From positions 1 to 64,000 of the forward strand of contig JAAEAF010003801.1 in NCBI GenBank assembly GCA_011037195.1: a stretch of DNA of 64,000 nucleotides, given 5' to 3'. The translations under genes were made by a program, and so were the position numbers. Below, piece after piece: positions 33,501-44,885 of this stretch; within the stretch, counting starts at the first letter, position 1, and every line of letters begins with the position of its first letter. A model generated the notes under the pieces. The model was not told the origin of the DNA. It was given only the letters and a program-made list of their open reading frames with translations, and searched no databases. Origin of the DNA: Triatoma infestans (Eukaryota; Arthropoda; Insecta; Hemiptera; Reduviidae).

Positions 33501-36400
33501 ATCAATTAACTAATCAGGATTTTTTTTTAACGTGAAAGTTTATTAAAAAAAATCTAGTATTAATGTCATTAAAAAGATTTTTATGTATGAAAGAAATGTC
33601 TATTCAATGTTAAAAGTTATTTGGATCTAACTGATATTGTGAAGGCAATATTTTACCATTGCGAAGGGTCGACTATATTCAGTATTCAGTATCTGTTGGT
33701 TACGCTTGGGCGAATAGCCTCTGGGCCTTTTACAAACATCACAAAACATTTCCCATCATTACTACTTTATATATATATAATATTAATATATATATATATT
33801 TTATATATTATATGTATACAATTTTCACACCAATTTTTATTTTCTATAGCGATATAAAATTATGTAAATAATACAATAATATATAACTAAGATCCCCTAA
33901 AAATACTATATATATATAATAGTAAATTATAATTAGTCAAGCTTATTTGATAGGTTTATACTACCGATTGCAGTCTTTTAAAAATGAGTACAATTTATTC
34001 TTTTTATTGCCTTTTTCTATTGAGGCTAAATTGCACCTATGAATAAAAGGTGAAACTTCTGTTATTTATTGTAGATACAGATCTAGGGCAATAATGTCAC
34101 ACACATCGCAAACACATACACTCACTCACACACATACGCAAACACTATGGTAATTTATTGAAACTACTGTTTCGTATTTGCAGGAGATCTTAAATCATGT
34201 ACCTCACTATCGACAATGCGCCACAATTTCGATATTTTCTTTTACAGCAGTAAGAGAAAAAGGAACAAAAAGATAAAATAATTGTTTACATTGAAAATTT
34301 GTCAAAAATTAAATGAGAAAATTTCTAAAAATATCGGTTACTGGGAACCGATGAATTTCTACAATGAAAACTGCAAATCCATCTAATATTTCTGTGAAAA
34401 CATGGAATCTGAATTGAACATGTACATCTATTTTTAGAAATATAAGAAAAATTAAATTAAATTGCTAAATTGAAACGTGACCTTGGACCTTATATCTAGA
34501 CAAAGGTCTAATCTGGAATCCTCATGTAAGATTGAAAACCAATCGGCCTACTTAAACAAAAAATTCCAGCTCCTAGCCAGATTATTCAACATTAACGCTT
34601 CACAACAAAAGACGACAGTGTATCTATTTATTCTAGACCTTTTTGGACGTACAGGATTGAACTTTAAGGATCGTTAAAAATTAACGGTCTAAAATTAAAA
34701 CAAAATACAAACTTTCCAGGCTCTTAAAATCCTGTAAACGCTCCATTCTATTGTCAGTAAACACAAAGACCTCAAAATTCCTTTTTATATTCAAACTTGG
34801 TAAATCTCGTTACAAAAGAAAAAATACACAAATTTACATACGTACACATGAATTCTATTACTATACTAGTATTGAAATTAGTTTTCTGCCTGCAAATATT
34901 GAAGTCGACTCACTTTTTATTGGAGTCCGCAGTATTTAAAGCGGCTGCACGTCGCTCCTATCTAGGGTAACGAAACGGTTCTGTTCGCAGCAATAGCAAG
35001 GTCATAGCACTTGCCTAAACTGGAAATCTTAGTGTCTAAATCAGTTCATGACTCTCAATCCTTTCTATCATGTTACGTAATATTGTGGAAGGATTATCGA
35101 TGGGAAATTGGAATTCTTTTATATATGTGTAACACAAACATACCTTAAGCTTGTACTAATGAGAGATAATTGAGATAATAGATAGAAGATTACAATGAGG
35201 CCAATCAGAATAATGATTCTTAACAGTTATGCTTTAAAAATCTTGTTTGCTGCAATTCTCTTTCTGGCTTCTGCTTACCTAGCTCACAATGTAATTAAAA
35301 AAAAAATTAAAATTTCTATTAAAAATAAAGGGAATTTAATTTCCTTCTTGCTAAAATAATCTCATTAATTAAGTTACTTTTATTAATGAATAGAGCTTTT
35401 GCTTCTGTTTTACCATTTATTTAAACTATATTTCTAATAGTTTGTAGGGTGAAGGTGGTAATGAAGGGATTCGATCTAAAACCAAACCTTTGTTCAAGTA
35501 AATCTACTCTAATTCCAGATCAAAAGATATTGGGAAATTCTCTTCTCTGCCGTCTTCCGTCTTTTCAAGACATAGATCTAATTAAACTCTCCAATTCCCA
35601 CCTTTACACAACTAGATTAAAGTGTTCAATTGAATTTGAATTTTTAAATCATTGTTGAATACGTATATATTACAAGTGAGTATACAAAATTGTATTTCTA
35701 ATATTATTGATTATTTTAACTAATGAGAAAAATATGGTTAAATTTTACGATTTATTATTTATATATATATATATCAAACATGAGTTGTATGAACTAAAAT
35801 GTTCTTCACACAAAAAAAAAATTAAAAATAATCCAATGTTAGAAACATCTGTGGGTCATATAAATACCATCACCAAATTATTCCGTCACTGGCATCCTTG
35901 CTGCGACATTTACTCGATATGCACTACAAGTTCCGCTATAATCCCAAAAATGAGGGAGGGAACCCAGAATTTGTATATATTTTACAAAGACAGTTTCAGG
36001 AGGTAGGTAAGTCAGTTATACAGTATACATTAGTCAGTTCAAGGACACAGTTCATACATATGAGAAGAATTCATCAAGAAATTAACATCGACCAATCATC
36101 TTTTCTTGTCGATTTCTAAGTGTGAATTTCCTTACTTTAAGTCTTGCCCAAGTAATGGGTGTGACAATCCAGTATAATATGTTGTGAGAATGAAGTCAAA
36201 GTAGTGCGTTGCTTTATTCAAACCACTTTCAATGACACTGTTCAGTCAATGACGCGGTTATGCGATGATAGGCATGAGGATTTATCAGTGACGCGGTAAT
36301 GTGGTGGTTGTATGACTTGTGATGCATAAATGTTTTGAACGGTTTCCCTCATAGTGGTATAATGGTACCTTTCAAATCCACTTTGGATCATTTCAGATTT
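33501..36400. other. AT-rich non-coding DNA with microsatellites
   Basis: A (TA)n-rich run lies at 33762-33810. A family V-like fragment may lie at 34130-34260. Several 60-99 codon frames (34477, 34751, 35449, 35707) have no family features. Short direct repeats TCA.TGACGCGGT.ATG occur at 36246-36262 and 36285-36301. Confidence 0.45.
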
Positions 36401-36410
36401 GTGTGATGGT

Positions 36411-37000
36411 TTAGTAACAGCACTTTGAAATCACATCTACCAATAATAATCCTATTCTGTTTAGATATCTTCTTTTTTCTGAAGTGTTTTCCCAAATAGG
36501 GTTTCCTCGCCAAACTATGTTTAGATAAAATCTCCTCTTCTTTGCCACATCTCTCCTATCCAATGCATCCTCTGACAGACTGTATCCCATCATATCTTCC
36601 TTAACCATCTCTCACTATGACTCGGCCTTCCTCTCTTTCTCCTGCCGCCAGCATCCCATTCCATCATGAATCTCGGTATTATATCTTCCATTCTCCAGAC
36701 ATGACCAACCGAATACAGACTTCTAGATTCTATTACGCTCTTTCAGTATTGGATTTACTTGCATTCATTCATTCCCTTATTGTGTCCTTCCTCATTTGTT
36801 TATAAACTTGACTTTCTAAGTCCCTGCGCCACAAGTCCATTTCTGAGGCAAGTAACATTCTTCGCTCGTGAGATCTCACAGTCCATGTTTTGCTTTCCAC
36901 AAGAGCGATACAAATGAGCACCTTGATTCTTTTTTGGAGACTGCTGCTCCACAAGGCTGGATTGAACACACCAATGGCCTTTCTACCCTCAACCACTTTC
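36411..37000 (-). mobile_element. RTE-like LINE ORF2 tail, copy 1 (decayed)
   Basis: The minus frame at 36769-36996 contains VLICIALVESKTWTVRSHER and MLLASEMDLWRRDLES, which match the 'ALYGSETWT...LE.FEMW.WRR' segment after RT of RTE or craniofacial-development-protein-like LINEs. The frame at 36411-36608 may continue it. The tyrosine-glycine of YGSETW is lost. It is a dead fragment. Confidence 0.65.
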
Positions 37001-37490
37001 CTTCGTACCTGAGCTTTGGAATTGCCTTTATTTCCAGGATTAAACCCAAATATTATACTGGACCACCGGCATTATTTTATATTAATTCAGTTCAACTAAT
37101 TCTCTGTCAATGGCCATACCCTAACATTTAAAATAATTAATAAGGTCAGGTATCTAAATATTTAAAAAGATATTTTTAAACTTTCACACTTTATTTGCAA
37201 GCTTTTTGAAAAATACATTTATTAAGAACAATTTCTATTTATAAAACAAATTTGCTTAATTAAAAAGAAATTAGTCAAATATTAAAATACATAATTATTT
37301 TTCTTATTTCAAAACAATATTTTGAATAAATAAATTACATTTTTCAACTTTTGTTTTAATTAAAAAGAAGTCCTTGCTTACTTCAATTTCTTTCCTTTGT
37401 TCTCCATTTAATTAACCCAGATTTTTCTACGAATAACTCTATATCCCGTCAAACTTACATAGATACTTGAAAAGAAAACTTTATTGAGGC

Positions 37491-37527
<37 letters not shown>

Positions 37528-37690
37528 TCTCTCTATGGGTAAACATGTTATTTTGTAACAAAGTAATTTTTAAAAATCATCTCTAAATAAACAAAATAAA
37601 TCTTAACCGTGTTAATTAAAATAATAGCATTCTTAATTTGCTAAATGTGTTTCTAGAATACCAATTAGAACACTGTTTTGAAACTCTTAA
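37001..37690. other. Non-coding DNA with a (CT)n microsatellite
   Basis: An uninterrupted (TC)n tract at about 37495-37522 is followed by ACTCTCTCTCTCTATG. The rest is AT-rich with no recognised content. Confidence 0.6.
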
Positions 37691-37699
37691 GTAATAATA

Positions 37700-38325
37700 C
37701 GCGAATGGCATGGTCATTGCTGCGCAAGTTGTAGAAGATGCCAGGCTTTTAGATGACGTGCAAACTTAGAGAGTACTATCTGAATTGTTGCCTAGAAATA
37801 TATCCAGCGCAGTAATTATGGATCATTCTGGCGGCAACTACCTAGGATCTATTTTGAGTAAAGATAGAATGTCGTGAAGACTTGAAGGACAAAGTAATAA
37901 ACGGAAGCTACTTGGATGCTCATTCCTTAGTTTGGAACCACTCTGTAAGCATATACCTCCAAAGTGAAAAGCCTATTGTTATATGGATCCGAGACATGGA
38001 CATTGAGAGCAAGGCTATGACGGGATGTGGGAAATGCGAGGGGGAAATGGGATTTTGGAGGAGATGTTTAAGAAAGACAGTCCTTGTCAGAGTTCCAAAT
38101 TATAAGGGATTTCGCAGGCGTGAAAAATACTATTTTAGATAGGATCAATGGGAGGAAGAGACTGCTATATATAGTAGGGACATGTCCTTTGTATGAACTA
38201 GGCGCGCCTTCTAAAACAGGCCCTAAACTGACTGACTACGTAGCAGAAAAAAAGGAAGACCGCAGAATAGCTGGCATACGCAGGTAGCAGAAGCCATGAC
38301 AGCATTAAGTCTATTCTAGACAATC
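37700..38325 (+). mobile_element. RTE-like LINE ORF2 tail, copy 2 (decayed)
   Basis: Different frames give LLLYGSETWTLRARL near 37975-38020, MGFWRRCLRKTVLVRVPNYK near 38048-38105 and a basic KKKGRPQNSWHTQVAEAM near 38250-38298. This is the order of the C-terminal part of RTE-type ORF2 (YGSETW; F.RR; GRP..W). The nearest upstream frame (37882-38142) is in another register, so several frameshifts have accumulated. Confidence 0.7.
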
Positions 38326-38344
38326 GGAATAGAAATGTTTACAT

Positions 38345-38560
38345 GACTTGCACAGAGTAAATTTAATGTGTTCTATATTTAGTGTATCAAATAAATTTGC
38401 TGTGTGCAAGTCTATGTTATCGTACTGTTTTGACAAAAACATCCTGATCATGGGCGAACGCCCGAAACGGTCGATGACTACAAAAAGAAGCCTGCTATCA
38501 AGGAAAATATCTCTGATGCTTTCCAGCCCTGCAGAACCAACCACAATAACTAGAAAGTTT
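38345..38560 (+). repeat. Hammerhead-bearing repeat, subfamily 1, copy 3
   Basis: It contains an inverted pair, ACTTGCACAGAGTAAATTTA at 38346 and TAAATTTGCTGTGTGCAAGT ending at 38411, then the ribozyme-like core, then AAAAAGAAGCCTGCTATCA.GGAAAATATCTC and CTTTCCAGCCCTGC. These correspond to 24840-25035 and 28739-28930 in inverse orientation. Confidence 0.75.
38440..38476 (+). ncRNA. Hammerhead-ribozyme-like motif, subfamily 1 copy 3
   Basis: The order is CATC-CTGATCA, T, a 5-bp GGGCG/CGCCC stem with AA loop, GAAACGGTC and GATG. Stem I is the perfect 4-bp CATC/GATG. Core G8 is replaced by C (CTGATCA), and one C of the ACCGGT stem III is missing. It is probably inactive but structurally clear. 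Confidence 0.6.
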
Positions 38561-38689
38561 GGTTACTTGGTGCAAGGAACTCTGTTTAGGTAAATACTTT
38601 CATAGAAGAAGTAATATTATTCCTCTGAAAAAAAATACACACACACACATATATATATATATATACAAGTATGTGTGTAACAGAAACAT

Positions 38690-38850
38690 TGCGTTGAAAT
38701 GAACTCTCTACACGAATTCAGTGAATTTGCTCTGATGATGGATGAAAATCCGAAACCGGTCTGGAATTAAAAGAATATGCATGCTACGACGGATAAAATA
38801 CCAGATGTTATCTAGCATTGCGGACACCCCCCCCCCCACATATTCAATAT
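38690..38850 (+). repeat. Hammerhead-bearing repeat, subfamily 2, copy 1
   Basis: Shared order with 50669-50925 and 60020-60150: GAACTCTCTACACGAA, GTGAATTTGCTCTGA, core, ATATGCATGCTACGACGG, ATAAAATACCAG..GTTATC.AGC and ATTGCGGAC. A C12 run at 38828-38839 follows. Confidence 0.75.
38732..38761 (+). ncRNA. Hammerhead-ribozyme-like motif, subfamily 2 copy 1
   Basis: CTGATGA, T, a GGAT-GAAA-ATCC stem-loop, GAAACCGGTC. This is the best core of the window: CTGATGA, GAAA, palindromic ACCGGT and GTC are all intact. Pairing for stem I next to the core is poor (TTTGCT versus TGGAAT), which could be drift or a tertiary-contact-dependent form. Confidence 0.62.
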
Positions 38851-38869
38851 AATACATAAACACTTGAGC

Positions 38870-39010
38870 CTTCGGGTTGAGACCAGGTCAGCGATTTGCG
38901 AGAAACCTACGTTTCCCCATATTGCAATGAGCCACTTCAGGGACGTTAGCTTTCAAAGTGTAACGACCCTGAAGAGCAATATGGCTCTATTCAAAAGTTA
39001 GTTGCTAGCA
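38870..39010. repeat. Small foldback with CCCTGAAG segments
   Basis: GAGCCACTTCAGGGACGTTA (38929-38948) is followed by GTAACGACCCTGAAGAGCAA (38960-38979), forming an imperfect inverted pair. On the minus strand the left part resembles CTGAAG...GGAAACGTA and may be another, badly eroded hammerhead-like copy. Confidence 0.4.
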
Positions 39011-41190
39011 AATCTGACTGTCGCGGTTTCAAGCCGGATACTCAAGTGTTTTTCATGAAAATGGCCGCAGAATCCTAAAAGATATATATATAAAATCAGT
39101 GTTTATCAAATTCTTACCCGAAGATTTTTATTGATCAGTGCAGTTGAGATCATGATTTCAGATTTGGGATAAAACGCTGTTTTGCTCTTTTACCGTTTTT
39201 TTTTTCAGAGTTAGTAACAAATTTTTGGAATCCAAATTTATTCCAGAAATGCATATATTGAAAAAAAAAAAATAAATGTTTTTACTGAATGTTCCACCAT
39301 ATGTTTGTGTGTTTTTGTGTTCATCAACAAAATATCTAAAATACAAAAACAAAAATCGTAGGTAGCTCAGAGTTATATTCCTATGAGGAACCACTGTCCC
39401 ATTCGACACTATGCAACCGATCAAAATCCACGATCGCAATACTTACTTTTAACTAGAACTAAGAGAAACTAATTAACATATTTTTTGTGTACATAATCAA
39501 CATTAAAAGGACCTTCTTTATGGCTATTAAATTTTATTGATACAAACATTTATATGTGAATATTTTAGAAAATAACAAGAGCGCTTGGGTCTCTGGATAA
39601 AGACAAAAGAATTTTCTCATTAATTACAAATCAAGTATGGAATATGGGGAATAGCTATCTTTCTTCAGATATCATTCGGACGGATGATCTCAGTCTAATA
39701 AAACGTACTGAACTTACAGTAAAAAAAAAAAAAAACCTTTATTCCATGAAATAAACAAAAGAAAAAAGATAGAAAGGCAAGTTTCTTCAAAAGAAAAAAA
39801 TATTTATATAAAATGTTTCAATTTAAGAAGTTATCCTGTAAAGATTGCAAGTTAAGTCATCCATTGTTTACTGAAGTTGTATCGTAGATTAGTTTTTGAA
39901 GGGGGATCTGAAGGTATTTGCTACTTTCTTTTACAGCTAACAGCGTAAGAGTAGATATTATGATCATGCTATTCCTTTAGTTTTTTTTTTTTTTTTTTTT
40001 TGTCTTTACTTACTTTTACATCAAACTGATGTTAAAAATAAAAAGGAAGATCAGAAGAATTTTAATTCAATTTTTTCCCCCCTTTAAAGTAATTTTTACA
40101 TTCTTCTTCTGCAGCGAGAGTAAAAGAGGCAGTAAAGAAGGATTATATTATACATGGTTTTCTTCAAATGTCTTAAACTCACTAAACTACAAAGTAAATT
40201 TCTAGTTGCTAATGATCGGTGAGTATTTTATTTGATTCAGGAAGTGATAAGCTCCAAGTCCTCTCTTCCATTAACAGGACCTAGCCAGGAGCTATATTCC
40301 TCCAATTGAGCGTTGAATTACCGAAAACAATGAGCTATAATGAACTGCGAAGAGTTGTTCAGACGCTCGGACATAGTATGTGAGAATTAGACTTGTGTAA
40401 ACACTGTAAGGCAGTGGTTAACGCCGGCTATCTGAGAAAGTAGATCTTTTATTTTGGAGATTGTGGGTCGTTGTGATCACTGCATTGTTTTTTTAAATTT
40501 TTATTCTTATTCTTTGCCCAACCAAGAACGCAATCTTAGCAAAGTCTCAAGATTTTCTAGTGTTCTGCATGACCGTAGCAGATAATGGCTTTGACGGATA
40601 AATAGCTGAAACCAACAACTGTTATTCATCAATGTTGTTCTAAGACTAGCGTTTCTAAACCTTTTTCCAACTGTAGCGCTCTTGCCCTAACCCCGTAGTA
40701 AGGCCGTTTACTCCAGGAATAGCTCCCGCTTGCTTTGCTTGAAGGCTTGTTGGAAGCTTCGTCCACTCACTCTGGAATAGAGGTAGAAAATGTAGCTTTG
40801 ACTTGACCACACTGTATTTACAACTTCAAAATCCATACAAATCATAGAAATGCATGTATTGTGATGAACAGAAAAAAGTAAAAAAAAAAATCCGGTATTC
40901 TTGAAGTGACGGATAACGTCAAGTCTTTTCTGTCAATTAAATTCAGGCGATTCTATGATTGACTGAGTAAATAATTCATCCGACTGAAGCTGGGAGCGCT
41001 TCTGCGACTCTCACAAAAGTGCAGAATGTAAGAGTATTTGTGCCCTAGAAGAATGCCGCAGAAATTTGTTGAAAATCTTCATGGCACATTTCGTTGTTTC
41101 GAAATTACTGCATTATATTTTTACTTTTTTTTTTTATCATTTTCCTCTGATGTGACTCTTTGCAAATATATTATATGCAATACTTTGCTC
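39011..41190. other. Non-coding DNA
   Basis: No gene is recognised. Poly-T at 39977-40001 and poly-A at 39721-39735 are the only simple features. Confidence 0.5.
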
Positions 41191-41194
41191 TGTT

Positions 41195-41310
41195 CAGTGG
41201 TCCCCAACTCTCGTGCTGTTACCACTCCCCTCCCATTTACGCGATCTATGGTCTCTCGGAATATTCTGGGACTCCCAGGGAGCCGGATGGCCCTCGGTTG
41301 AGAACCGCTG
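41195..41310. mobile_element. hAT-like MITE, about 116 bp
   Basis: Terminal sequences CAGTGGTCCCCAACTC and, at the other end, CGGTTGAGAACCGCTG are imperfect inverted repeats of the CAGTGGTTCTCAAC type typical of hAT transposons. No transposase and no convincing 8-bp target duplication are seen. Confidence 0.5.
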
Positions 41311-41826
41311 TTCTAGGCCATCAAAATAACACGTTTTCTCTTAGCTCAACTCGGAAAAAAATCTGGGATGCAAATATTCTGTTGCCATCGTAGACACATT
41401 TCCTATTTAACTTAACTATAGGTGGTGAATTGCGTTCATTTTACTTGTAGATTTTTAAGATAAGGCAGGTACTAATAAAATATAACTTAATTGCAAATCT
41501 TAAACAGTGCCCCAACCAAACCTGAACATAACTTACTTTACAGTTCAGCCTAACGTCTTAACAATAATGTGCATTTTTGAAAATATAATTATACTTTTCC
41601 AAAAGTAAATATGGAAAGTAAACTATAATTCGATTCTTATATGGTTAAATACAATTAAAGGATTTAAAAAAAAAATAAACAATACAATTTTCAGCATGGA
41701 TGTCTTCTGCCGAATTCCTTACTTTTTCATTTGTTTAAAATGATGTTACATTTAATAACGGCATTTAAATAAATGATAATTAATTCTATGTTAACAGCAT
41801 TCTGTAAACCAATGAATCCTTCAAAA

Positions 41827-42110
41827 TAATAATAATAATAACTCAACCTACACTATTCTTGATATTTTAGAAAACTGCAAACCTCATCCAATGAGAGCAT
41901 CAATTTATTCAAATACTGCAGCCTAAAAGGGGCCAGTATCCGATATACTCCAATAAAATGGTTCAACATCTCTTTGGTTCATATTGCACAATGTACACCT
42001 GTGCAATCACCCGGACTAAAGGGCCTATAATTTAGATTTAGCGATTCTAAACTGGCTTGTAATATGAGTTTAGGTCCCGTTAAAGGGTCGGTTTTGTTAA
42101 GTAATTACAA
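41827..42110 (-). mobile_element. Probable LINE family I remnant, copy D
   Basis: The minus strand encodes SLESLNLNYRPFSPGDC, then VHCAI, a stop, and TKEMLNHFIG. This follows the order LRGELLYLNYTPW...CSLCN...REDVYHFLA of copies B and C. The 3' side ends in an ATT-type tail (41827-41841). More diverged than the other three copies. Confidence 0.5.
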
Positions 42111-42360
42111 TTAAATTGAAGCTTTGTAGGGTAAACACTGTGTTGTTGTGAGCCTCCCACGCCCTCAATACCACCATCAGGTGGTTATTCTCTTTCTGAA
42201 GTGTAAAAAAATAAAAACACGCATATCCTAACCGAAACCTCAGTCGGTTGCGAGGATTGTACCGAAATCAACTTTGAACATTCTACGACTTTTGCTTTAA
42301 GAAATATTTTGTTCAAACATGGTACATACATATAGATCACGTAATTTTACATAATTTTTC

Positions 42361-42740
42361 AGTGGATACCAGGACAATGTAGCGTACACGGAAACGAAGA
42401 GGCAGACCGATTGGCTAAGAAAGGCTCGCAAACGGCCGTTCAACTTAGAAAGCGCCAAGAGAATCGTAAAAGCAAAATTAATCTCCCAAATTAGTCTCTC
42501 TCATAATGAGCGCTTCATCCAAAATATGGGAGAGACTAAGAAGGCCAAATGGACATACACTTCTGAGTCTTCCAAGATATCTATTGATAAAGGGGTTTAG
42601 AATGCTGACAAGACACGATTACCTCCAGAACATTTACATAAAATCGGCGTGTCTAACAACCCAAATTGTCCATTGTGCGACATGGGCCACATTATGACGG
42701 TATAACATCTGTCCTTCCTTGGAGGACATTAGACGTAGGG
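42361..42740 (+). mobile_element. LINE RNase H and zinc-knuckle fragment
   Basis: The plus frame from 42361 gives QWIPGQCSVHGNEEADRLAK, the C-terminal half of a retroelement RNase H (the usual form is W.PGH.G..GNE.AD.LA; here His is replaced by Gln). Downstream near 42655-42710, NCPLCDMGHIMT with a following HL is a zinc-knuckle remnant. Frameshifts lie between. Confidence 0.75.
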
Positions 42741-42769
42741 GAAAAAAGTGTTTTTGAGTTATGCTGATA

Positions 42770-42935
42770 TACACATGCACACACGCATATTATATATATA
42801 AATATAAAACAGATCAATTTCTAAAAACTGCTTTTTCGGACTCAGTGAACCTCAAACATGTATTTCCGGTGGAAAACTCGAAAATTTGATGAGATCACAG
42901 TATTTCGTCTTACAGCAAAAAGACGAAAAAAAAAA
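42770..42935. repeat. Dispersed family V copy
   Basis: It carries an AC-rich lead, then CTCAGTGAACCTCAAACATG, TTTCCGGTGGAAAACTC and a small AAAGACGA-rich end, matching 20970-21130. Confidence 0.65.
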
Positions 42936-44090
42936 GAGTAAAAAATCTGTCAATAATTTTACATATTATATTATACCATTTTATAAAGTTTGTTAAAAAT
43001 TTAATTGCACTTATTAAATTTCAATTTATCTCAACACTAATAGCAATAGTATTAAGATAAACTATGGTAGCGTCCCACTTATCAAAGAAGTGCTGATATT
43101 TAAATTATATGAGGTAATATTAAAATGCATAATTCATTCTTGGAAATCCTAGCTTGGTTAGGATTTGCCCAGAATCCTTTCACTCTTTGAGGCTGTACTA
43201 CTTGAGTATTCCAGTACGTATTTTGAAGGTCCATCTAAAATAAAGAGCCAACATGAATATTTAATATAAAGAATATATTAATATATTATAAGTAGAATAC
43301 CAATTAATTATTTATTGGATGAAAAATGAAGAAAAATAAAAGAAAAAAGTTGTTCCAATACAAAAAAAAAGTATTGACCCGAGGGTTTGAAATTTTTACC
43401 TTTTTTCATTATAAAAAAAGCTTCTTATGACATCAATAATTTTTTTATTTCACAAATATTGATTTAAATTATTTATTTCTACTGTCCACAATTATTACAC
43501 AGGAAGTTAACCACCGATTTTTAGACGTTTACCATGAATTTATTACCATTTATTTTCCCTTATTAATGAGACACAGTCTTCTTAAAGCAGTGAAAAAAAA
43601 TCTATAGGGAAACACTGGCACGATTTTTCTCAATTGTATAATTAACAATTTTGTTTAAATTTAAATTTTTATTCACTCTAATGTAAATATAGATAGGGTA
43701 TATTACCACCCAGGGCGGGTCAGTTGAATTATTACACTCTAGTCCAGCGTCAATAATATTCAACAACACACCCCGGCCAAATTTGTTCAGGTTACATTTA
43801 CATCACGAAGACAGACTTACCAACGACTAAACCTCAACAGCCAGGTACTAAAAAACCACTGCTTCACAGGCACGTTACTTAGCTCTATTTAGACTTGTTG
43901 TGGGGAAGGAGTGGAAGAAGGTGGCACTATTCGCGAAGGCAAACCAGCCAGCTTCCTTCCATAGAACCGAAATGGAACTCTACTATCATCATTGCAAATA
44001 CTCTACCACCACGAAACTTGGCTTTAACCCACCATTCAATGCAATCTATCATGCACTCATGCAACATTTCGCAACACTGCAGAAAGGTTC
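42936..44090. other. Non-coding DNA; unclassified GC-richer end
   Basis: AT-rich to about 43690. Bases 43700-44090 are less AT-rich and lie just 3' (minus strand) of the RNase H fragment, so they are probably that element's tail; overlapping plus-strand frames at 43895-44157 are antisense to it. Confidence 0.4.
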
Positions 44091-44094
44091 AGGT

Positions 44095-44420
44095 TCAGTA
44101 AGGGTTCCTATGGAACCCTCTAGGGCAAGGCGATCTGCCGCCTCGTTGCCCTTATAACCTGAACGCCCGGGTACATCCAATCTAGAAAAACCTTAAAACC
44201 ATATTTTGGCTACTAGTTTCCAAGAGGATTGATCTACCAATATAACTACTGAATACCCAAGCCGTCCCACACCAACCTCAACCACCCTGGCTATCTCAGT
44301 AGATGACGTCTCTGATTTTTCAAAGGCTCTGACGCCTTTTTATTTCAAAGGCAAAGAGAATTATTTCAACTAGCTCTGCCTGAAAAAGTCAACTTCTATT
44401 ATAAGTGGGTTGATCAATGC
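44095..44420 (-). mobile_element. LINE RNase H fragment (minus strand)
   Basis: Minus-strand translation near 44100-44185 reads VPGRSGYKGNEAADRLALEG, the end of a Jockey-like RNase H domain (GNE.AD.LA is intact). The preceding part to about 44420 is frameshifted. Confidence 0.65.
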
Positions 44421-44629
44421 AGATGTAACCGAACAAATGTTCTTTGATTTGCAACGTGTGGGACAAACATCGAGTTTTCTATGCCATCACATGAATCCTC
44501 GAATTCAAGAAGTTGTGGTGGTGTAGGTGTTAATGATGGGGAACAAACGAACCAATTATTTGCACTTATACAATTTATGTTTATAATTTATATTCAAAAT
44601 TACTTTGTGATAATTTTTAATTTAATTTG

Positions 44630-44885
44630 TGAGGATATAAGAATAATAGTGGGGAGTGGGGTAGAGTGATTGAACGAAGAGTGGCCTGATGTAGAATGGT
44701 TGCTTTGGTTGATGTGAGTCACTTGAAGAACGATTTGTTTAGTTAAAACTCTTGCTTTTTCTAATGACGGATTAGATAGTGTGGTCGAGTTGAGACTTGT
44801 TAACTGATTAAAGTTGATCTGATGACTCACTGCACTCTTGATTTGGGACCGAATTTTTACTCTTTAAAGTTTATCTGGCGACTGA
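44630..44885 (+). mobile_element. Probable LTR fragment, copy 2, with primer-binding-site-like end
   Basis: Similar to 30125-30385. It ends at 44875 and is followed by TGGCGACTGA (44876-44885), which resembles the primer binding site of Gypsy-type elements. A minus frame downstream (44912-45157) is unassigned. Confidence 0.4.

Noticed and set aside
33764..33810. (TA)n run as an AT-rich regulatory origin
   Set aside because: A simple dinucleotide microsatellite explains it.
43895..44157. Plus-strand genes in the 43.9-44.2 kb region
   Set aside because: They are antisense to a recognisable minus-strand RNase H fragment and its tail.
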